A DNA stretch of 38,136 nucleotides from Clostridia bacterium. GTDB lineage: Bacteria; Bacillota; Clostridia; Oscillospirales; Acutalibacteraceae. A program made the translations under genes and the position numbers. Of this stretch, positions 24,423 through 32,706 are shown piece after piece (the first letter of the stretch is position 1; every line of letters starts with the position of its first letter). The DNA lies in NCBI GenBank assembly GCA_017436815.1, contig JAFSCI010000048.1:1-38136 (forward strand), in the 5' to 3' direction. The notes beneath the pieces are model-generated. The model did not search any database and was not told the DNA's origin. It saw only the letters and a program-made list of their open reading frames with translations.

Positions 24423-24686
24423 ATGCCCAATATCAAATCTGCAAAGAAAAGAGTATTAGTTAGTGAGGCAAATTATCAGCGTAACAAGGCTTACCGTTCT
24501 GCTTTAAGAACCGCTATTAAAAAGGCTGAGGTTGCTATGGATAATAACTCTGCCGATGTTGCTGAAAGCGTAAAGGTTGCCGTTAAGAAGATTGACTCTG
24601 CCGTTAACAAGGGTATTCTTCACAAGAACACTGCTGCCAGAAAGAAGTCTGCTTTAGTAACTCGCTATAACAAGGTAAAAGCATAA
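24423..24686 (+). CDS. rpsT: Small ribosomal subunit protein bS20
   Basis: The 87-aa basic protein (MPNIKSAKKRVLVSE at the start, AARKKSALVTRYNKV near the end) is bS20, a primary 16S rRNA-binding protein. An excellent AGGAGG site precedes the ATG at 24423; an in-frame ATG at 24378 lies inside the promoter -10 region and is not used. It is divergent from gpr, a conserved Firmicute arrangement, and is monocistronic with its own promoter and terminator. Confidence 0.97.
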   Translation: MPNIKSAKKRVLVSEANYQRNKAYRSALRTAIKKAEVAMDNNSADVAESVKVAVKKIDSAVNKGILHKNTAARKKSALVTRYNKVKA

Positions 24687-24700
24687 TCTTAAGGTAAATT

Positions 24701-24729
24701 AAAACACTCACCTGTTTGGTGGGTGTTTT
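24701..24729 (+). terminator. Intrinsic terminator of rpsT
   Basis: A 12-bp stem (24701-24712 with 24718-24729, one G-T pair) is followed by a T-rich run. Confidence 0.85.
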
Positions 24730-24761
24730 TGTTTTTTATTTATTGTATTTTAAAAAACTAA

Positions 24762-24788
24762 CGGCCCGAAGGTTAAACCTTCGGGCCG
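24762..24788. terminator. Intrinsic terminator of the ferredoxin gene, bidirectional
   Basis: An 11-bp GC-rich stem (24762-24772 with 24778-24788) has A-runs on its left and T-runs on its right. On the minus strand it ends the ferredoxin transcript; on the plus strand it backs up the rpsT terminator. Confidence 0.85.
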
Positions 24789-24808
24789 CTTTTTATACTA
24801 TGTATAAA

Positions 24809-24979
24809 TTAGTTCTCGGAAATTGCTTCAACAGGACAACCTGCTGCACAGCTACCACAATCAATGCACTTTTCAGCGTCGATTTCGTATTTGCTGTCAC
24901 CTTCCGAAATAGCTTCTACGGGGCAAGCGCCTGCGCATGCGCCGCAGCTGATGCATTCGTCAGAAATTACATATGCCAT
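24809..24979 (-). CDS. 2[4Fe-4S] ferredoxin, clostridial type (56 aa)
   Basis: Direct translation of the minus strand gives a 56-aa protein starting MAYVISDECISCGACAG and ending EAISEN. It has two CxxCxxCxxxCP motifs (C9, C12, C15, C19 and C38, C41, C44, C48), each binding a [4Fe-4S] cluster. This is the low-potential electron carrier of anaerobic metabolism. A strong GGGAGGTG site lies upstream, directly abutting the palindromic repeat at 24995. The gene stands alone with its own terminator. It is short enough to be missed by length-filtered gene finding, and an overlapping plus-strand open frame is a shadow. Confidence 0.95.
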   Translation of the reverse strand: MAYVISDECISCGACAGACPVEAISEGDSKYEIDAEKCIDCGSCAAGCPVEAISEN

Positions 24980-24994
24980 TTAAATACACCTCCC

Positions 24995-25272
24995 TAGCCA
25001 AAGCATTCAAACTTGAATCAGATTTTGAAACAAGTATTTTTCGCTGTAGCTTTGTTAAAATACTCGTAAATCCGACAGGATTTACTTATATTTGTGCCTC
25101 GCACACCAAAAAATCCTTTATTTACAAAATTCTACGACCTTAAAGGAGCGTTTTTTTGAATGGATTTTGGTGAAGTGGAGCACATAAGGCTAATGCCTAT
25201 GTGTGAAACTTAAGCCGAAAGACATCTAAAAACCGCCCTTTAAGGCTGGTTCAAGTTTAAATGCTTTGGCTA
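24995..25272. repeat. Large nested-palindrome repeat, copy 2, forming the ferredoxin 5' UTR
   Basis: Terminal inverted repeats of 25 bp (24995-25019 and 25248-25272) match at 22 positions. Inside are a stem at 25033-25040/25057-25064, a perfect hairpin at 25066-25085 (8-bp stem, GACA loop), a long-range stem pairing CACCAAAAAATCC with GGATTTTGGTG (two extra A on the left arm), and a hairpin at 25181-25203. It shares CGACCTTAAA (25135-25144) and a GGTGAAG-type block (25169-25180), in the same order, with the reverse complement of the repeat at 1-256. No protein is encoded. It fills the space between the ferredoxin ribosome-binding site and its promoter. Confidence 0.8.
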
Positions 25273-25282
25273 CACTATTCTT

Positions 25283-25310
25283 ATTTTAACACATACATTG
25301 AAAAAATCAA
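25283..25310 (-). promoter_or_regulatory. Probable promoter of the ferredoxin gene
   Basis: On the minus strand TTGATT (25310-25305) and TAAAAT (25288-25283) are 16 nt apart. Transcription would start at about the outer edge of the palindrome (25272-25277), giving a leader of about 295 nt. Confidence 0.6.
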
Positions 25311-25321
25311 GTATTATTTAT

Positions 25322-26194
25322 TTACATCTCTTCTGCTATATCTTCATCCGTCTGCTCTTGCTGGGGCTGAGGCTTTTTACCCCTTTTGTGACTTATTACG
25401 GTTACGTCGTCACGGTGCACCTTAATGGGCGGCGCTTCGGAGTCATCCAGCTTTACAAAAAGAGCGCCCGTTATAACGTTTGTTGATACAACGCTGCCCG
25501 TAGACGCGCCAACCTTTACTACAGAGCCGACAGAGGGAGTAAGCTTTATTAAATAATCGTAAGCGTCCTGCTCGTATTTAAGACAACACATAAGTCTGCC
25601 GCAGGTACCCGAAATTTTACTGGGGTTAAGCGATAAGCCTTGCGACTTTGCCATTTTTATTGACACAGGCTGAAAATCGTCCAAGAATTTGGCGCAACAA
25701 AACGGTCTGCCGCAAATTCCAAGACCGCCGAGCATTTTGGCTTCATCTCTGACACCGATTTGTCTGAGCTCTATTCTTGTATGGAAATTCTGCGCTAAAT
25801 CTTTAACGAGCTCTCTGAAATCTACCCTGCCGTCAGAGGTAAAGTAGAATATAATTTTTGTAGCGTCAAAGGAATACTCAACCTCTACAAGCTTCATATC
25901 GAGTGAGCGCTCTAATATTTTTTTCTCACAGAATTTAAAGGCGGCCTCTGCCTTTATTTTGTTGTCCTCTATTTTCTTTAAGTCTTTATTATCGGCAGCA
26001 CGAAGCACCTTTTTTAAGGGACTTACGATTTTTTCGTCTTCTACCGAATGGTTAGAGGCCGAAATCTCGCCACACTCAATACCCTGCGACGTCTGAACAA
26101 TAACCTTGTCTTTAACGTTATACTGTACGTCTGCGGGGTCGAAATAATAGGCTCTGCCGTCCGATTTGAATTTAACATCGACTACTACCTTCAT
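25322..26194 (-). CDS. ricT: RicT/YaaT, PSP1-domain Fe-S regulatory protein
   Basis: The 290-aa PSP1-domain protein resembles RicT, which with RicA and RicF forms a Fe-S complex that, in B. subtilis, aids RNase Y mRNA processing and affects sporulation and competence. The conserved Cys-rich blocks GGLGICGRPFCCAKFL and GTCGRLMCCLKYEQ are intact. The C-terminal roughly 20 residues are a charged, Gln/Lys-rich tail. It follows holB, the usual Firmicute order. The gap to holB is 22 bp. Confidence 0.92.
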   Translation of the reverse strand: MKVVVDVKFKSDGRAYYFDPADVQYNVKDKVIVQTSQGIECGEISASNHSVEDEKIVSPLKKVLRAADNKDLKKIEDNKIKAEAAFKFCEKKILERSLDMKLVEVEYSFDATKIIFYFTSDGRVDFRELVKDLAQNFHTRIELRQIGVRDEAKMLGGLGICGRPFCCAKFLDDFQPVSIKMAKSQGLSLNPSKISGTCGRLMCCLKYEQDAYDYLIKLTPSVGSVVKVGASTGSVVSTNVITGALFVKLDDSEAPPIKVHRDDVTVISHKRGKKPQPQQEQTDEDIAEEM

Positions 26195-26216
26195 AGTTCC
26201 TCCGTAATTATAAAAT

Positions 26217-27146
26217 TCAGCGTTCTAAGCTATTTATATTAGCACAAATATTCGAAAACAAAAGCGGTAAGCTTATGTTAAACGGCAAGGACTCGCTTGC
26301 CTTGTTTAAAATTTTATATGTTTCAAAAAGCCGTTTGGTGCTTTTTTGTTCTAAGGAGTCTGCCTTTATTTGCTCGGCAATTTTTACCTTAAGCTTTGCA
26401 AAAAAGTCCTCGGTTGCCGCCCTATCTTTATCGAGCTTTTGAAGGGCTAAAAGCATTGCATACTGGTCGTATTTTAAAAATGCGCTAAAAAATTCCTCGG
26501 CTACTGTGTAGCTTAAAATCTTTTCGGTATTGTTTAATATGCCAAGTGTTTTGCCAATGTTGCAATTGGTTTTTTCCAAGGCGCTTGCTATTTGCTCATC
26601 GGATGCGGTTGTTTGCTCTTTTATAAGAGCCCTGGCCTCGTTAAATGCAGGCGTTTGCATTGTAAAGGTTATACATCTTGAGCGCACCGTTGCAAGAAGC
26701 GATGCAGAATACTCGGTAATTAAAATAAATACCGTATTTCCCGGCGGCTCCTCTAACACCTTTAAAAGAGCATTGGCAGAGTTCTGATTCATAGTATCGG
26801 CCTTGTTTATAATAAACACCTTGCGCGCGGCCATTTGAGGTACCACGTACGCTTCGTTTCTGGCGGCGCGAATCTGTCCGATTTCTATGTTTTTCTTTTT
26901 AGCTTCAGGCTCTATAATACGAATGTCAGGATGCGAGCCAACGTCGGCAAGGTGACAACCGCTACACTGATTGCAAGGAGCATTTTCTCCCTCGCACACA
27001 CAACATTTTGCGATATACCGAGCCAAAGTTTTTTTACCCATACCCTCTTCGCCCTCTATTATAATGGCGTGAGGTATATGGCCTGTTTTAAAGGCGTTTT
27101 CTAAAACACTTTTTATGTTTTTGTTGCCTATTAAACCAAACTCCAC
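26217..27146 (-). CDS. holB: DNA polymerase III delta-prime subunit
   Basis: This clamp-loader subunit is about 309 aa. It shows a P-loop-like GEEGMGKKTLA, the zinc-module cysteines (CCVC ... CNQCSGC), the NALLKVLEEPP motif and TVRSRC, all typical of delta-prime/DnaX-type AAA+ proteins. The start was placed at the GTG at 27146, because AGGGGG is 8 nt upstream; another in-frame GTG at 27155 overlaps that site. It lies between trpS and ricT in a minus-strand unit. Confidence 0.92.
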   Translation of the reverse strand: MEFGLIGNKNIKSVLENAFKTGHIPHAIIIEGEEGMGKKTLARYIAKCCVCEGENAPCNQCSGCHLADVGSHPDIRIIEPEAKKKNIEIGQIRAARNEAYVVPQMAARKVFIINKADTMNQNSANALLKVLEEPPGNTVFILITEYSASLLATVRSRCITFTMQTPAFNEARALIKEQTTASDEQIASALEKTNCNIGKTLGILNNTEKILSYTVAEEFFSAFLKYDQYAMLLALQKLDKDRAATEDFFAKLKVKIAEQIKADSLEQKSTKRLFETYKILNKASESLPFNISLPLLFSNICANINSLER

Positions 27147-27178
27147 CCGGTACACCCCCTAAAAGTTTTTTGTTTTAA

Positions 27179-28183
27179 TTAAAGCACAAAGCCGATTTTC
27201 TTCATAGCCTTAGACAAGGTACGTCTTGCATAGTACTCTGCCTTTTCGGCGCCTGCCTTGTAAATATCTTCAAGCTGCTTTTTATCGGCAATAAACGTCT
27301 GATAATTTTCTCTTACGGGTCTCAGAGCCTCTACAACCGACTCACCTACCGCGGTTTTAAAGTCGCCATAGCCCTTGCCGTAAAATTCGTTTTCAATTTC
27401 CTCGGCAGTCTTACCCGTAATGCAGGAATAAATGCCTATAAGGTTATTTATGCCGAGCTTTTCTTCGCCTATGCATACCTTAGCCTCAGAGTCGGTTACG
27501 GCGCGCTTGAATTTGCGCATAATGTCATCGGGCGTATCTAGTATAGCAACCCAGGAATTTAAGTTTTCGTCAGATTTTGACATCTTCTTTGTCGGGTCCT
27601 GAAGCGACATTATTTTAGCTCCCGTTTTTGCAATGTACGGGTCGGGAATTTTAAACACGTCACCGTAGATTGAGTTAAAACGGCCTGCAATATCACGAGC
27701 GATTTCCAAGTGCTGCTTCTGGTCTGCGCCAACGGGTACTAAATCGGGCTGGTAAAGTAAAATATCGGCCGCCATAAGTACGGGGTACGAGAAAAGTCCA
27801 ACGTTTACGTTGTCGGCATGCTTTGCAGATTTATCCTTAAACTGAGTCATACGTGACAATTCGCCAAACTGAGTATAGCAGCTTAGCAGCCACGAAAGCT
27901 GAGAGTGTGCCGCAACGTGCGACTGCACAAACATAACAGAATTCTCAGGGTTAATTCCAAGAGCCAACAAAAGCGCGCAGGTTGAATATATCTGCTGGCG
28001 TAATTTGCTAGGTTCTTGTCTTACGGTAATTGCGTGAAGATCGGCTACGGCATAAAGGCAGTCGAACTCATCCTGCATATTAACCCAGTTTTTAAGTGCG
28101 CCCAAATAGTTGCCAAGGGTTAACATTCCGCTCGGCTGAATTGCGCTTAATACTCTTTTTTTGTTTTGTGTAATGTTATCCAT
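27179..28183 (-). CDS. trpS: Tryptophanyl-tRNA synthetase
   Basis: This class I synthetase charges tRNA-Trp. The 334-aa protein has the HIGH-equivalent QPSGMLTLGNYLGAL and a perfect KKMSKSDEN motif, with normal length. AAGGAAC precedes the ATG. It begins 17 bp after the aminotransferase stop codon, so there is no room for a T-box leader, and it is likely transcribed from the aminotransferase promoter. Confidence 0.96.
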   Translation of the reverse strand: MDNITQNKKRVLSAIQPSGMLTLGNYLGALKNWVNMQDEFDCLYAVADLHAITVRQEPSKLRQQIYSTCALLLALGINPENSVMFVQSHVAAHSQLSWLLSCYTQFGELSRMTQFKDKSAKHADNVNVGLFSYPVLMAADILLYQPDLVPVGADQKQHLEIARDIAGRFNSIYGDVFKIPDPYIAKTGAKIMSLQDPTKKMSKSDENLNSWVAILDTPDDIMRKFKRAVTDSEAKVCIGEEKLGINNLIGIYSCITGKTAEEIENEFYGKGYGDFKTAVGESVVEALRPVRENYQTFIADKKQLEDIYKAGAEKAEYYARRTLSKAMKKIGFVL

Positions 28184-28200
28184 AAAAACGTTCCTTAGTA

Positions 28201-29388
28201 TTATTTGAATGTATCTAACGCTTGCTTTAGCGCTGCAAAACCACGTTTAAGCTCATCGTCGGTTGGGGTAGAATAATTTATTCTGAAGCTGTTGCACGCA
28301 ATAGCTGCATCGGTCAAAAATGCAGTTCCGGGCACTACTGCTACCATATATTCGAGAGCCTTTTTAACAAATGCGGTCATATCTATGCTATCGGGCAAGG
28401 TGCACCACATAAACAGTCCGCCGTCGGGCTTTGTATATGTAACGGTATCGGACAAATATTCCTCCGCTAAATCCAAAGCGAGTTTTGCTTTTTTGGTGTA
28501 AATATCTCTCAGATTATTCAAATGGCCCTCAAAGTCGTGCTCACTCATAAACTTATAGCAAATGTGCTGAGCAAGAATGTTAGAGTGAACGTCCTGTGTT
28601 TGTTTAAGGGCGGTAAATTTAGCAATAATTGGCTTTCCTGCAATTGCATAGCCTATTCTAAGTCCCGGAGAAAGCACCTTAGAGAACGAGCCTGCATATA
28701 TCACTCTGTTCTCTGTATCAATACTCTTTATTGTTGCGGGCGGAGGATTTTTAAAGTACAAATCGCCATACGGGTTATCCTCGATAATAAGCACGTTATA
28801 TTTGCAAGCGAGTGCGTAAATCTGCTTTCTTTTTTCCTCGCTTGTGGTAATGCCTGTTGGATTCTGGAAATTGGGTATAATATAAATAAGCTTTACGTTT
28901 TTGCGGGTTGATAGCTCATTTTCCAAAGCGGCTATATCCATACCGTCTTGCTGCATCGGTATGCCAACAAGCTCGGCGCCCGAAAGCTTAAGGGCATTTA
29001 TAGAACCAACAAAGCTTGGGCTTTCGCAAATAATGGCGTCACCCTTCTGGCAGAACGATAAAGCGGCAAGGCTCATTACCTGCTGTGCGCCGCAGGTTAT
29101 AAGCACCTCGTCATCATCAGAACCTGTCCGATACTTTTTAGCCATATAGTCTTTAACGTAATTTCTCAGCGGCATATAACCCTCAGTTACAGAATACTGT
29201 AGCATACCAATTGGGTCAGTTTTAAAAAGCGACTCGGTAATGCCGCCTATTATATCTGTCGGGAAAGCTTCGGGCGCGGGGTTACCTGCCGAAAACGGTA
29301 TAATACCGGGCGCACTGCTAAGCTTTAATATTTCTCTTATAGCCGACGGTTTTAGCACGTCTGCGTTATCTGAAAATCTGTATTCCAT
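28201..29388 (-). CDS. PLP-dependent class I/II aminotransferase
   Basis: The roughly 395-aa fold-type I aminotransferase resembles the 2-aminoadipate/aromatic (LysN/KAT-type) group and the MocR catalytic domain, but no DNA-binding domain is present. Landmarks are PFSAGNPAPEAFP, LITCGAQQVM, PNFQNPTGIT, EDNPYGDL and the PLP-lysine segment GSFSKVLSPGLRIGY. The ATG at 29388 follows GGAGG by 7 nt and was preferred to an ATG 18 bp upstream. It heads the trpS-holB-ricT unit. The substrate is unknown. Confidence 0.88.
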   Translation of the reverse strand: MEYRFSDNADVLKPSAIREILKLSSAPGIIPFSAGNPAPEAFPTDIIGGITESLFKTDPIGMLQYSVTEGYMPLRNYVKDYMAKKYRTGSDDDEVLITCGAQQVMSLAALSFCQKGDAIICESPSFVGSINALKLSGAELVGIPMQQDGMDIAALENELSTRKNVKLIYIIPNFQNPTGITTSEEKRKQIYALACKYNVLIIEDNPYGDLYFKNPPPATIKSIDTENRVIYAGSFSKVLSPGLRIGYAIAGKPIIAKFTALKQTQDVHSNILAQHICYKFMSEHDFEGHLNNLRDIYTKKAKLALDLAEEYLSDTVTYTKPDGGLFMWCTLPDSIDMTAFVKKALEYMVAVVPGTAFLTDAAIACNSFRINYSTPTDDELKRGFAALKQALDTFK

Positions 29389-29411
29389 ATAAAAACCTCC
29401 ATACATAGTTT

Positions 29412-29440
29412 ATTTTATCATAACTAATCTACTTAAGCAA
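29412..29440 (-). promoter_or_regulatory. Sigma-A promoter of aminotransferase-trpS-holB-ricT
   Basis: On the minus strand TTGCTT (29440-29435) and TAAAAT (29417-29412) are 17 nt apart, just upstream of the aminotransferase. Confidence 0.7.
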
Positions 29441-29471
29441 GTTATTTTTATTTATAAGGATACAAAATTAT

Positions 29472-30074
29472 ATGAAAAAAAGCGTTATTTTTAAGAGTAT
29501 ATTTTTTCTTTGCATTTGTTTGTGCTTCTTTTTAATCTGCGGCAGTATTGCTTTTAATTTGGGAGTGCACCCCACAAAGAGTACTCCGAGTGAGAAAATA
29601 CCAAAACAAAGCGAGTACCAAGAGCCGCTTGGTATACTCGTTTTTGACGATGAACGACCCGGCGGCGTGGTTTTATTTTTAGATTTTAATTCTTGCGTTA
29701 CCCATATTATTTTGCTGAAAGACAAAAGCGAAGCATCTGATTTAGCCTACACGCTTAACCGACAAATCGAAATAAATAAAACCGCTTTAAAAGAAATTAT
29801 TGATTTTCTTGGAGGAATAACTCTAGAGTCAAATGGTACCACTTTGCGATATACAGGTCATCAAGTCTGCAAGCTTATATACGAGGATAATGAGTGCGAT
29901 TTAGTCCAAATTATTCCGCAAATTATAAGCGCTGCGGCGCAAAAGGCAAACAAGGAGTTTTATCTTTTTTTGATAAACAACACATCCAGCAATATAAGCT
30001 ATATAGACTTTTTCAACTGCAAAGATTCTCTGCCCGACACCCTTTCAAACTGCGTGATAACCGAGGAGGAATAA
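29472..30074 (+). CDS. Membrane-anchored protein with a degenerate LCP-like domain
   Basis: The 200-aa protein has an N-terminal TM/signal segment (about residues 8-30). It is not a recognised family member, but EIIDFLGGITL (E108 onward) followed by LRYTGHQVCKLIYED resembles the VDxLGGV and (Y)xGxQALxYxR motifs of LytR-CpsA-Psr wall-polymer ligases. The N-terminal part (GILVFDDERPGGVVLFLDF) parallels the start of that fold. The catalytic RxD and SxPRDT motifs are missing and the protein is shorter than true LCP enzymes (usually over 300 aa). It may be a non-catalytic relative. AAGGAT precedes the ATG. The next gene starts 64 bp downstream. Confidence 0.6.
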   Translation: MKKSVIFKSIFFLCICLCFFLICGSIAFNLGVHPTKSTPSEKIPKQSEYQEPLGILVFDDERPGGVVLFLDFNSCVTHIILLKDKSEASDLAYTLNRQIEINKTALKEIIDFLGGITLESNGTTLRYTGHQVCKLIYEDNECDLVQIIPQIISAAAQKANKEFYLFLINNTSSNISYIDFFNCKDSLPDTLSNCVITEEE

Positions 30075-30138
30075 TTTGCACTTGTGGTATTAGCGAAAAT
30101 TTTATATAATGTTATCAGAAACTGTCGGAGGTGGTAGT

Positions 30139-31389
30139 ATGAAAAGAGTAATTTGTCTTTTACTCGTATTGCTGATGTGTTGCTGCAGCGGTTGCGCCAC
30201 CACAATTATAACCACCATAGAAGAGTACGAAAATTTATTCGGTAATTCTAAAGGTAATCAAAATCAAAAAGAATCCGACAACATTTTAGACTCGGTTGAA
30301 ATTATAAAAAATTCACCTCTACCCGTTGCAACCGTAAGGCAAAGAAGCTCTACCGCGAGCTTTGATGCGCTCGATAAAAAGCAGCAAGAAATTTACAAAA
30401 CCATATCTGCCGCAGCGCAAAACGTTATAAACAGCAATATACCGCTTGATAATTCTCCGACAAAGCAAGACGTATATATCGCATTTTGGGCGGTTGTGCG
30501 CGACCACCCCGAATACTTTTGGCTTGCCGACCAGATAGGCTACGTGAACAAAAACGGCAAGGTTTATTTTTATCTGATTTTTTGTATGGATGAAAATAAA
30601 ATAAGCGCATCTAAAACCGCTTTTAACAACAAGCTTTTGGAAATTAAGGACTCCATACTTGGTCAGACTGACTACCAGATAGCGCTGAGTATTCACGATT
30701 TTTTGTGTGAATCGGTCGATTACAACATAAAGCCGAACGACTACTCTATTTATAACGCCTGGGGCGTTTTAATGAACGGTACGGCCGTATGTCAGGGTTA
30801 TGCCGAGGCTATGATGCTTTTGTGCAACCGTTACGGCATTGAATGTGTTTTAATATCGGGTAAAGATTCCAAGGGCGAGCCGCATATGTGGAATCAAATA
30901 AAGCTCGGCGGCCGTTGGTATAACGTAGACGTCACATTTGATGATGCAAATAATCAGAATTTCCACGCATATTTTGGTCTTTCTAACACCGATATAAAGG
31001 CCGACCACACCTTTTCACCCTTGCTTAACCGAGAGCATATAGAAGATTTTACAAAAAATTATTTTAATTTTTTTGTTGGGGACTGCTACTCAGACGAGTT
31101 AAACTATTTCAGCAAAAACGGCACACTTTTAAGCCAAGACGTAACCCAAAGCCAAAAAGCTATTATTTATGCCGTGGTAAACAGCATTGCAAACAACAAA
31201 TACTCGGTAGATTTTGGGTTTGATTACGATGCTCAAAAATCGGGTGAATTTTTAGAAAACAAATATAATATAGCACGGTGTGTAAACGAAATAAACCGCC
31301 ATTTAAAAGCGCATAATTTAAGCGGCATTACACTTAAAAGCTATTATTTTACGGGCAATTCGGTAAGAATGATTTTTGAGAAAAAATAA
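30139..31389 (+). CDS. Transglutaminase-like cysteine-protease-fold lipoprotein
   Basis: The roughly 416-aa secreted protein starts with a signal peptide ending CSGC, a slightly atypical lipobox, so it is probably a lipoprotein. The transglutaminase-like core has the full triad: C218 in GTAVCQGYAEAM, H249 in GEPHMWNQI and D264 in WYNVDVTFDD. Such domains in Clostridia act as proteases or peptide modifiers at the surface. The C-terminal roughly 120 residues are not recognised. The ATG at 30139 follows a GGAGGTGG site; an in-frame ATG at 30109 is upstream of it. It lies between an LCP-like protein and an acyltransferase, in an envelope-related plus-strand set. Confidence 0.85.
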   Translation: MKRVICLLLVLLMCCCSGCATTIITTIEEYENLFGNSKGNQNQKESDNILDSVEIIKNSPLPVATVRQRSSTASFDALDKKQQEIYKTISAAAQNVINSNIPLDNSPTKQDVYIAFWAVVRDHPEYFWLADQIGYVNKNGKVYFYLIFCMDENKISASKTAFNNKLLEIKDSILGQTDYQIALSIHDFLCESVDYNIKPNDYSIYNAWGVLMNGTAVCQGYAEAMMLLCNRYGIECVLISGKDSKGEPHMWNQIKLGGRWYNVDVTFDDANNQNFHAYFGLSNTDIKADHTFSPLLNREHIEDFTKNYFNFFVGDCYSDELNYFSKNGTLLSQDVTQSQKAIIYAVVNSIANNKYSVDFGFDYDAQKSGEFLENKYNIARCVNEINRHLKAHNLSGITLKSYYFTGNSVRMIFEKK

Positions 31390-31406
31390 AATTTTCAGGA
31401 GTTTTT

Positions 31407-32684
31407 ATGAAGATAAAAGTTAAACTCAAGCCTTATGAGGACGTTTTAAAATTAAAAAAGCCGCCGCACAAAAAGCCGCTCAAGCCAAATCTGATTTTAG
31501 CGTTTGTAATACGGGTTTTGGCAATTTTTGACCTTTTGAAAGTAAAATTTACATACAAAAAAACAGGTATGGACAAATTAGACAAAAAAGAGCCCGCCTT
31601 AATTTTAATGAACCATTCGAGCTTTATAGACTTAAAAATTGCCTCTGCCCTTTTGTTTCCCAGGCGCTACAATATTGTTATGACATCAGACGGATTTGTG
31701 GGCAAAAATCTTTTAATGCGCCTTATTGGTTGCATACCGACCCAAAAATTTGTCAGTGACAGCGTTTTAGTGCGCGACATTTTATACTGTGTCAAAAAGA
31801 AAAAGACAAGTATTCTTTTATATCCAGAGGCTAGCTATTCGCTCGACGGTACCGCTACCACCTTACCGAGCAGCTTAGGCAAGCTGGTTAAAAACCTTGG
31901 CATTCCGGTTGTTATTATTAAAACCTACGGCGCATTTGCTTTTGATCCGCTATATAATAACCTGCAAACAAGAAGGGTTAAAATATCGGCAACAATGGAA
32001 TACATACTGTCAAAAGAAGATACCAAAGCGCTGTCGGTAAACGAAATAAACAGCATTATAAACGAGCAATTTTCGTTTGATAACTTTTTGTGGCAACAAC
32101 AAAACAAGGTTAAAATATCCGAGCCGTTCAGAGCCGACTTTTTAAACCGAGTACTGTACAAATGCCCGAGTTGTCTGGCCGAAGGTAAAACTGAGGGCAA
32201 AGGAATACATCTTACCTGTAATAACTGCGGCAAGGTGTACGAGCTCGATGAATACGGCTTTATGAAGGCGCAAAACTTAAAAACCGAATTTACCCATATA
32301 CCCGACTGGTTTAAATGGCAAAGAGAATGCGTTAAAAAGGAAATTGAAAGCGGCGAGTACGAACTTAAAACCGAGGTTGATATTTTAATGCTAAAAAACA
32401 CAAAATGCATTTACAACATCGGAAGCGGCACTTTGACGCACAACAAAGATGGCTTTGTGCTAAAAGGAAAAAACAACTCGCTAAGCTACACACAGTCGGC
32501 CGAAGCAACCTACAGCTTAAATGCCGATTACTACTGGTACGAAATTGGCGATATTATTTGCATTGGTGACTCGAATGCTTTATATTACTGCTTACCAAAA
32601 ACGCAAGGCGACATAGTCGCAAAAGCCCGACTTGCAACAGAGGAAATTTACAAGCTTAAAAAAAGCAAAGCTCTCACGGTGTGA
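31407..32684 (+). CDS. PlsC-type acyltransferase with zinc ribbon and C-terminal extension
   Basis: The 425-aa protein contains a glycerophosphate acyltransferase fold with the HxxxxD motif (H70-D75, NHSSFID) and a second motif YPEASYS (139-145), where most relatives have PEGTRS. A hydrophobic segment lies near residues 28-45, suggesting membrane association. After the acyltransferase domain comes a four-Cys zinc ribbon (C253, C256, C271, C274) and a roughly 150-residue beta-rich C-terminal region of unknown type. The acyl acceptor is unknown; a lysophosphatidate or other lysolipid is plausible. It is the last gene before a terminator that overlaps its final codons. Confidence 0.8.
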   Translation: MKIKVKLKPYEDVLKLKKPPHKKPLKPNLILAFVIRVLAIFDLLKVKFTYKKTGMDKLDKKEPALILMNHSSFIDLKIASALLFPRRYNIVMTSDGFVGKNLLMRLIGCIPTQKFVSDSVLVRDILYCVKKKKTSILLYPEASYSLDGTATTLPSSLGKLVKNLGIPVVIIKTYGAFAFDPLYNNLQTRRVKISATMEYILSKEDTKALSVNEINSIINEQFSFDNFLWQQQNKVKISEPFRADFLNRVLYKCPSCLAEGKTEGKGIHLTCNNCGKVYELDEYGFMKAQNLKTEFTHIPDWFKWQRECVKKEIESGEYELKTEVDILMLKNTKCIYNIGSGTLTHNKDGFVLKGKNNSLSYTQSAEATYSLNADYYWYEIGDIICIGDSNALYYCLPKTQGDIVAKARLATEEIYKLKKSKALTV

Positions 32685-32697
32685 GAGCTTTGCTTTT
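32661..32697. terminator. Bidirectional intrinsic terminator
   Basis: A perfect 17-bp stem (32661-32677 with 32681-32697, 3-nt loop) has A residues on the left and T residues on the right. It overlaps the last codons and stop of the acyltransferase gene and ends the convergent ABC transporter transcript. Confidence 0.92.
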
Positions 32698-32706
32698 GTT
32701 TTTTGT

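Noticed and set aside
24716..24997. 93-aa open frame on the plus strand
   Set aside because: It is antisense to the ferredoxin gene, runs through a terminator hairpin and lacks a ribosome-binding site.
28184..28200. T-box leader for trpS
   Set aside because: Only 17 bp separate trpS from the upstream gene, so there is no room for a T-box.
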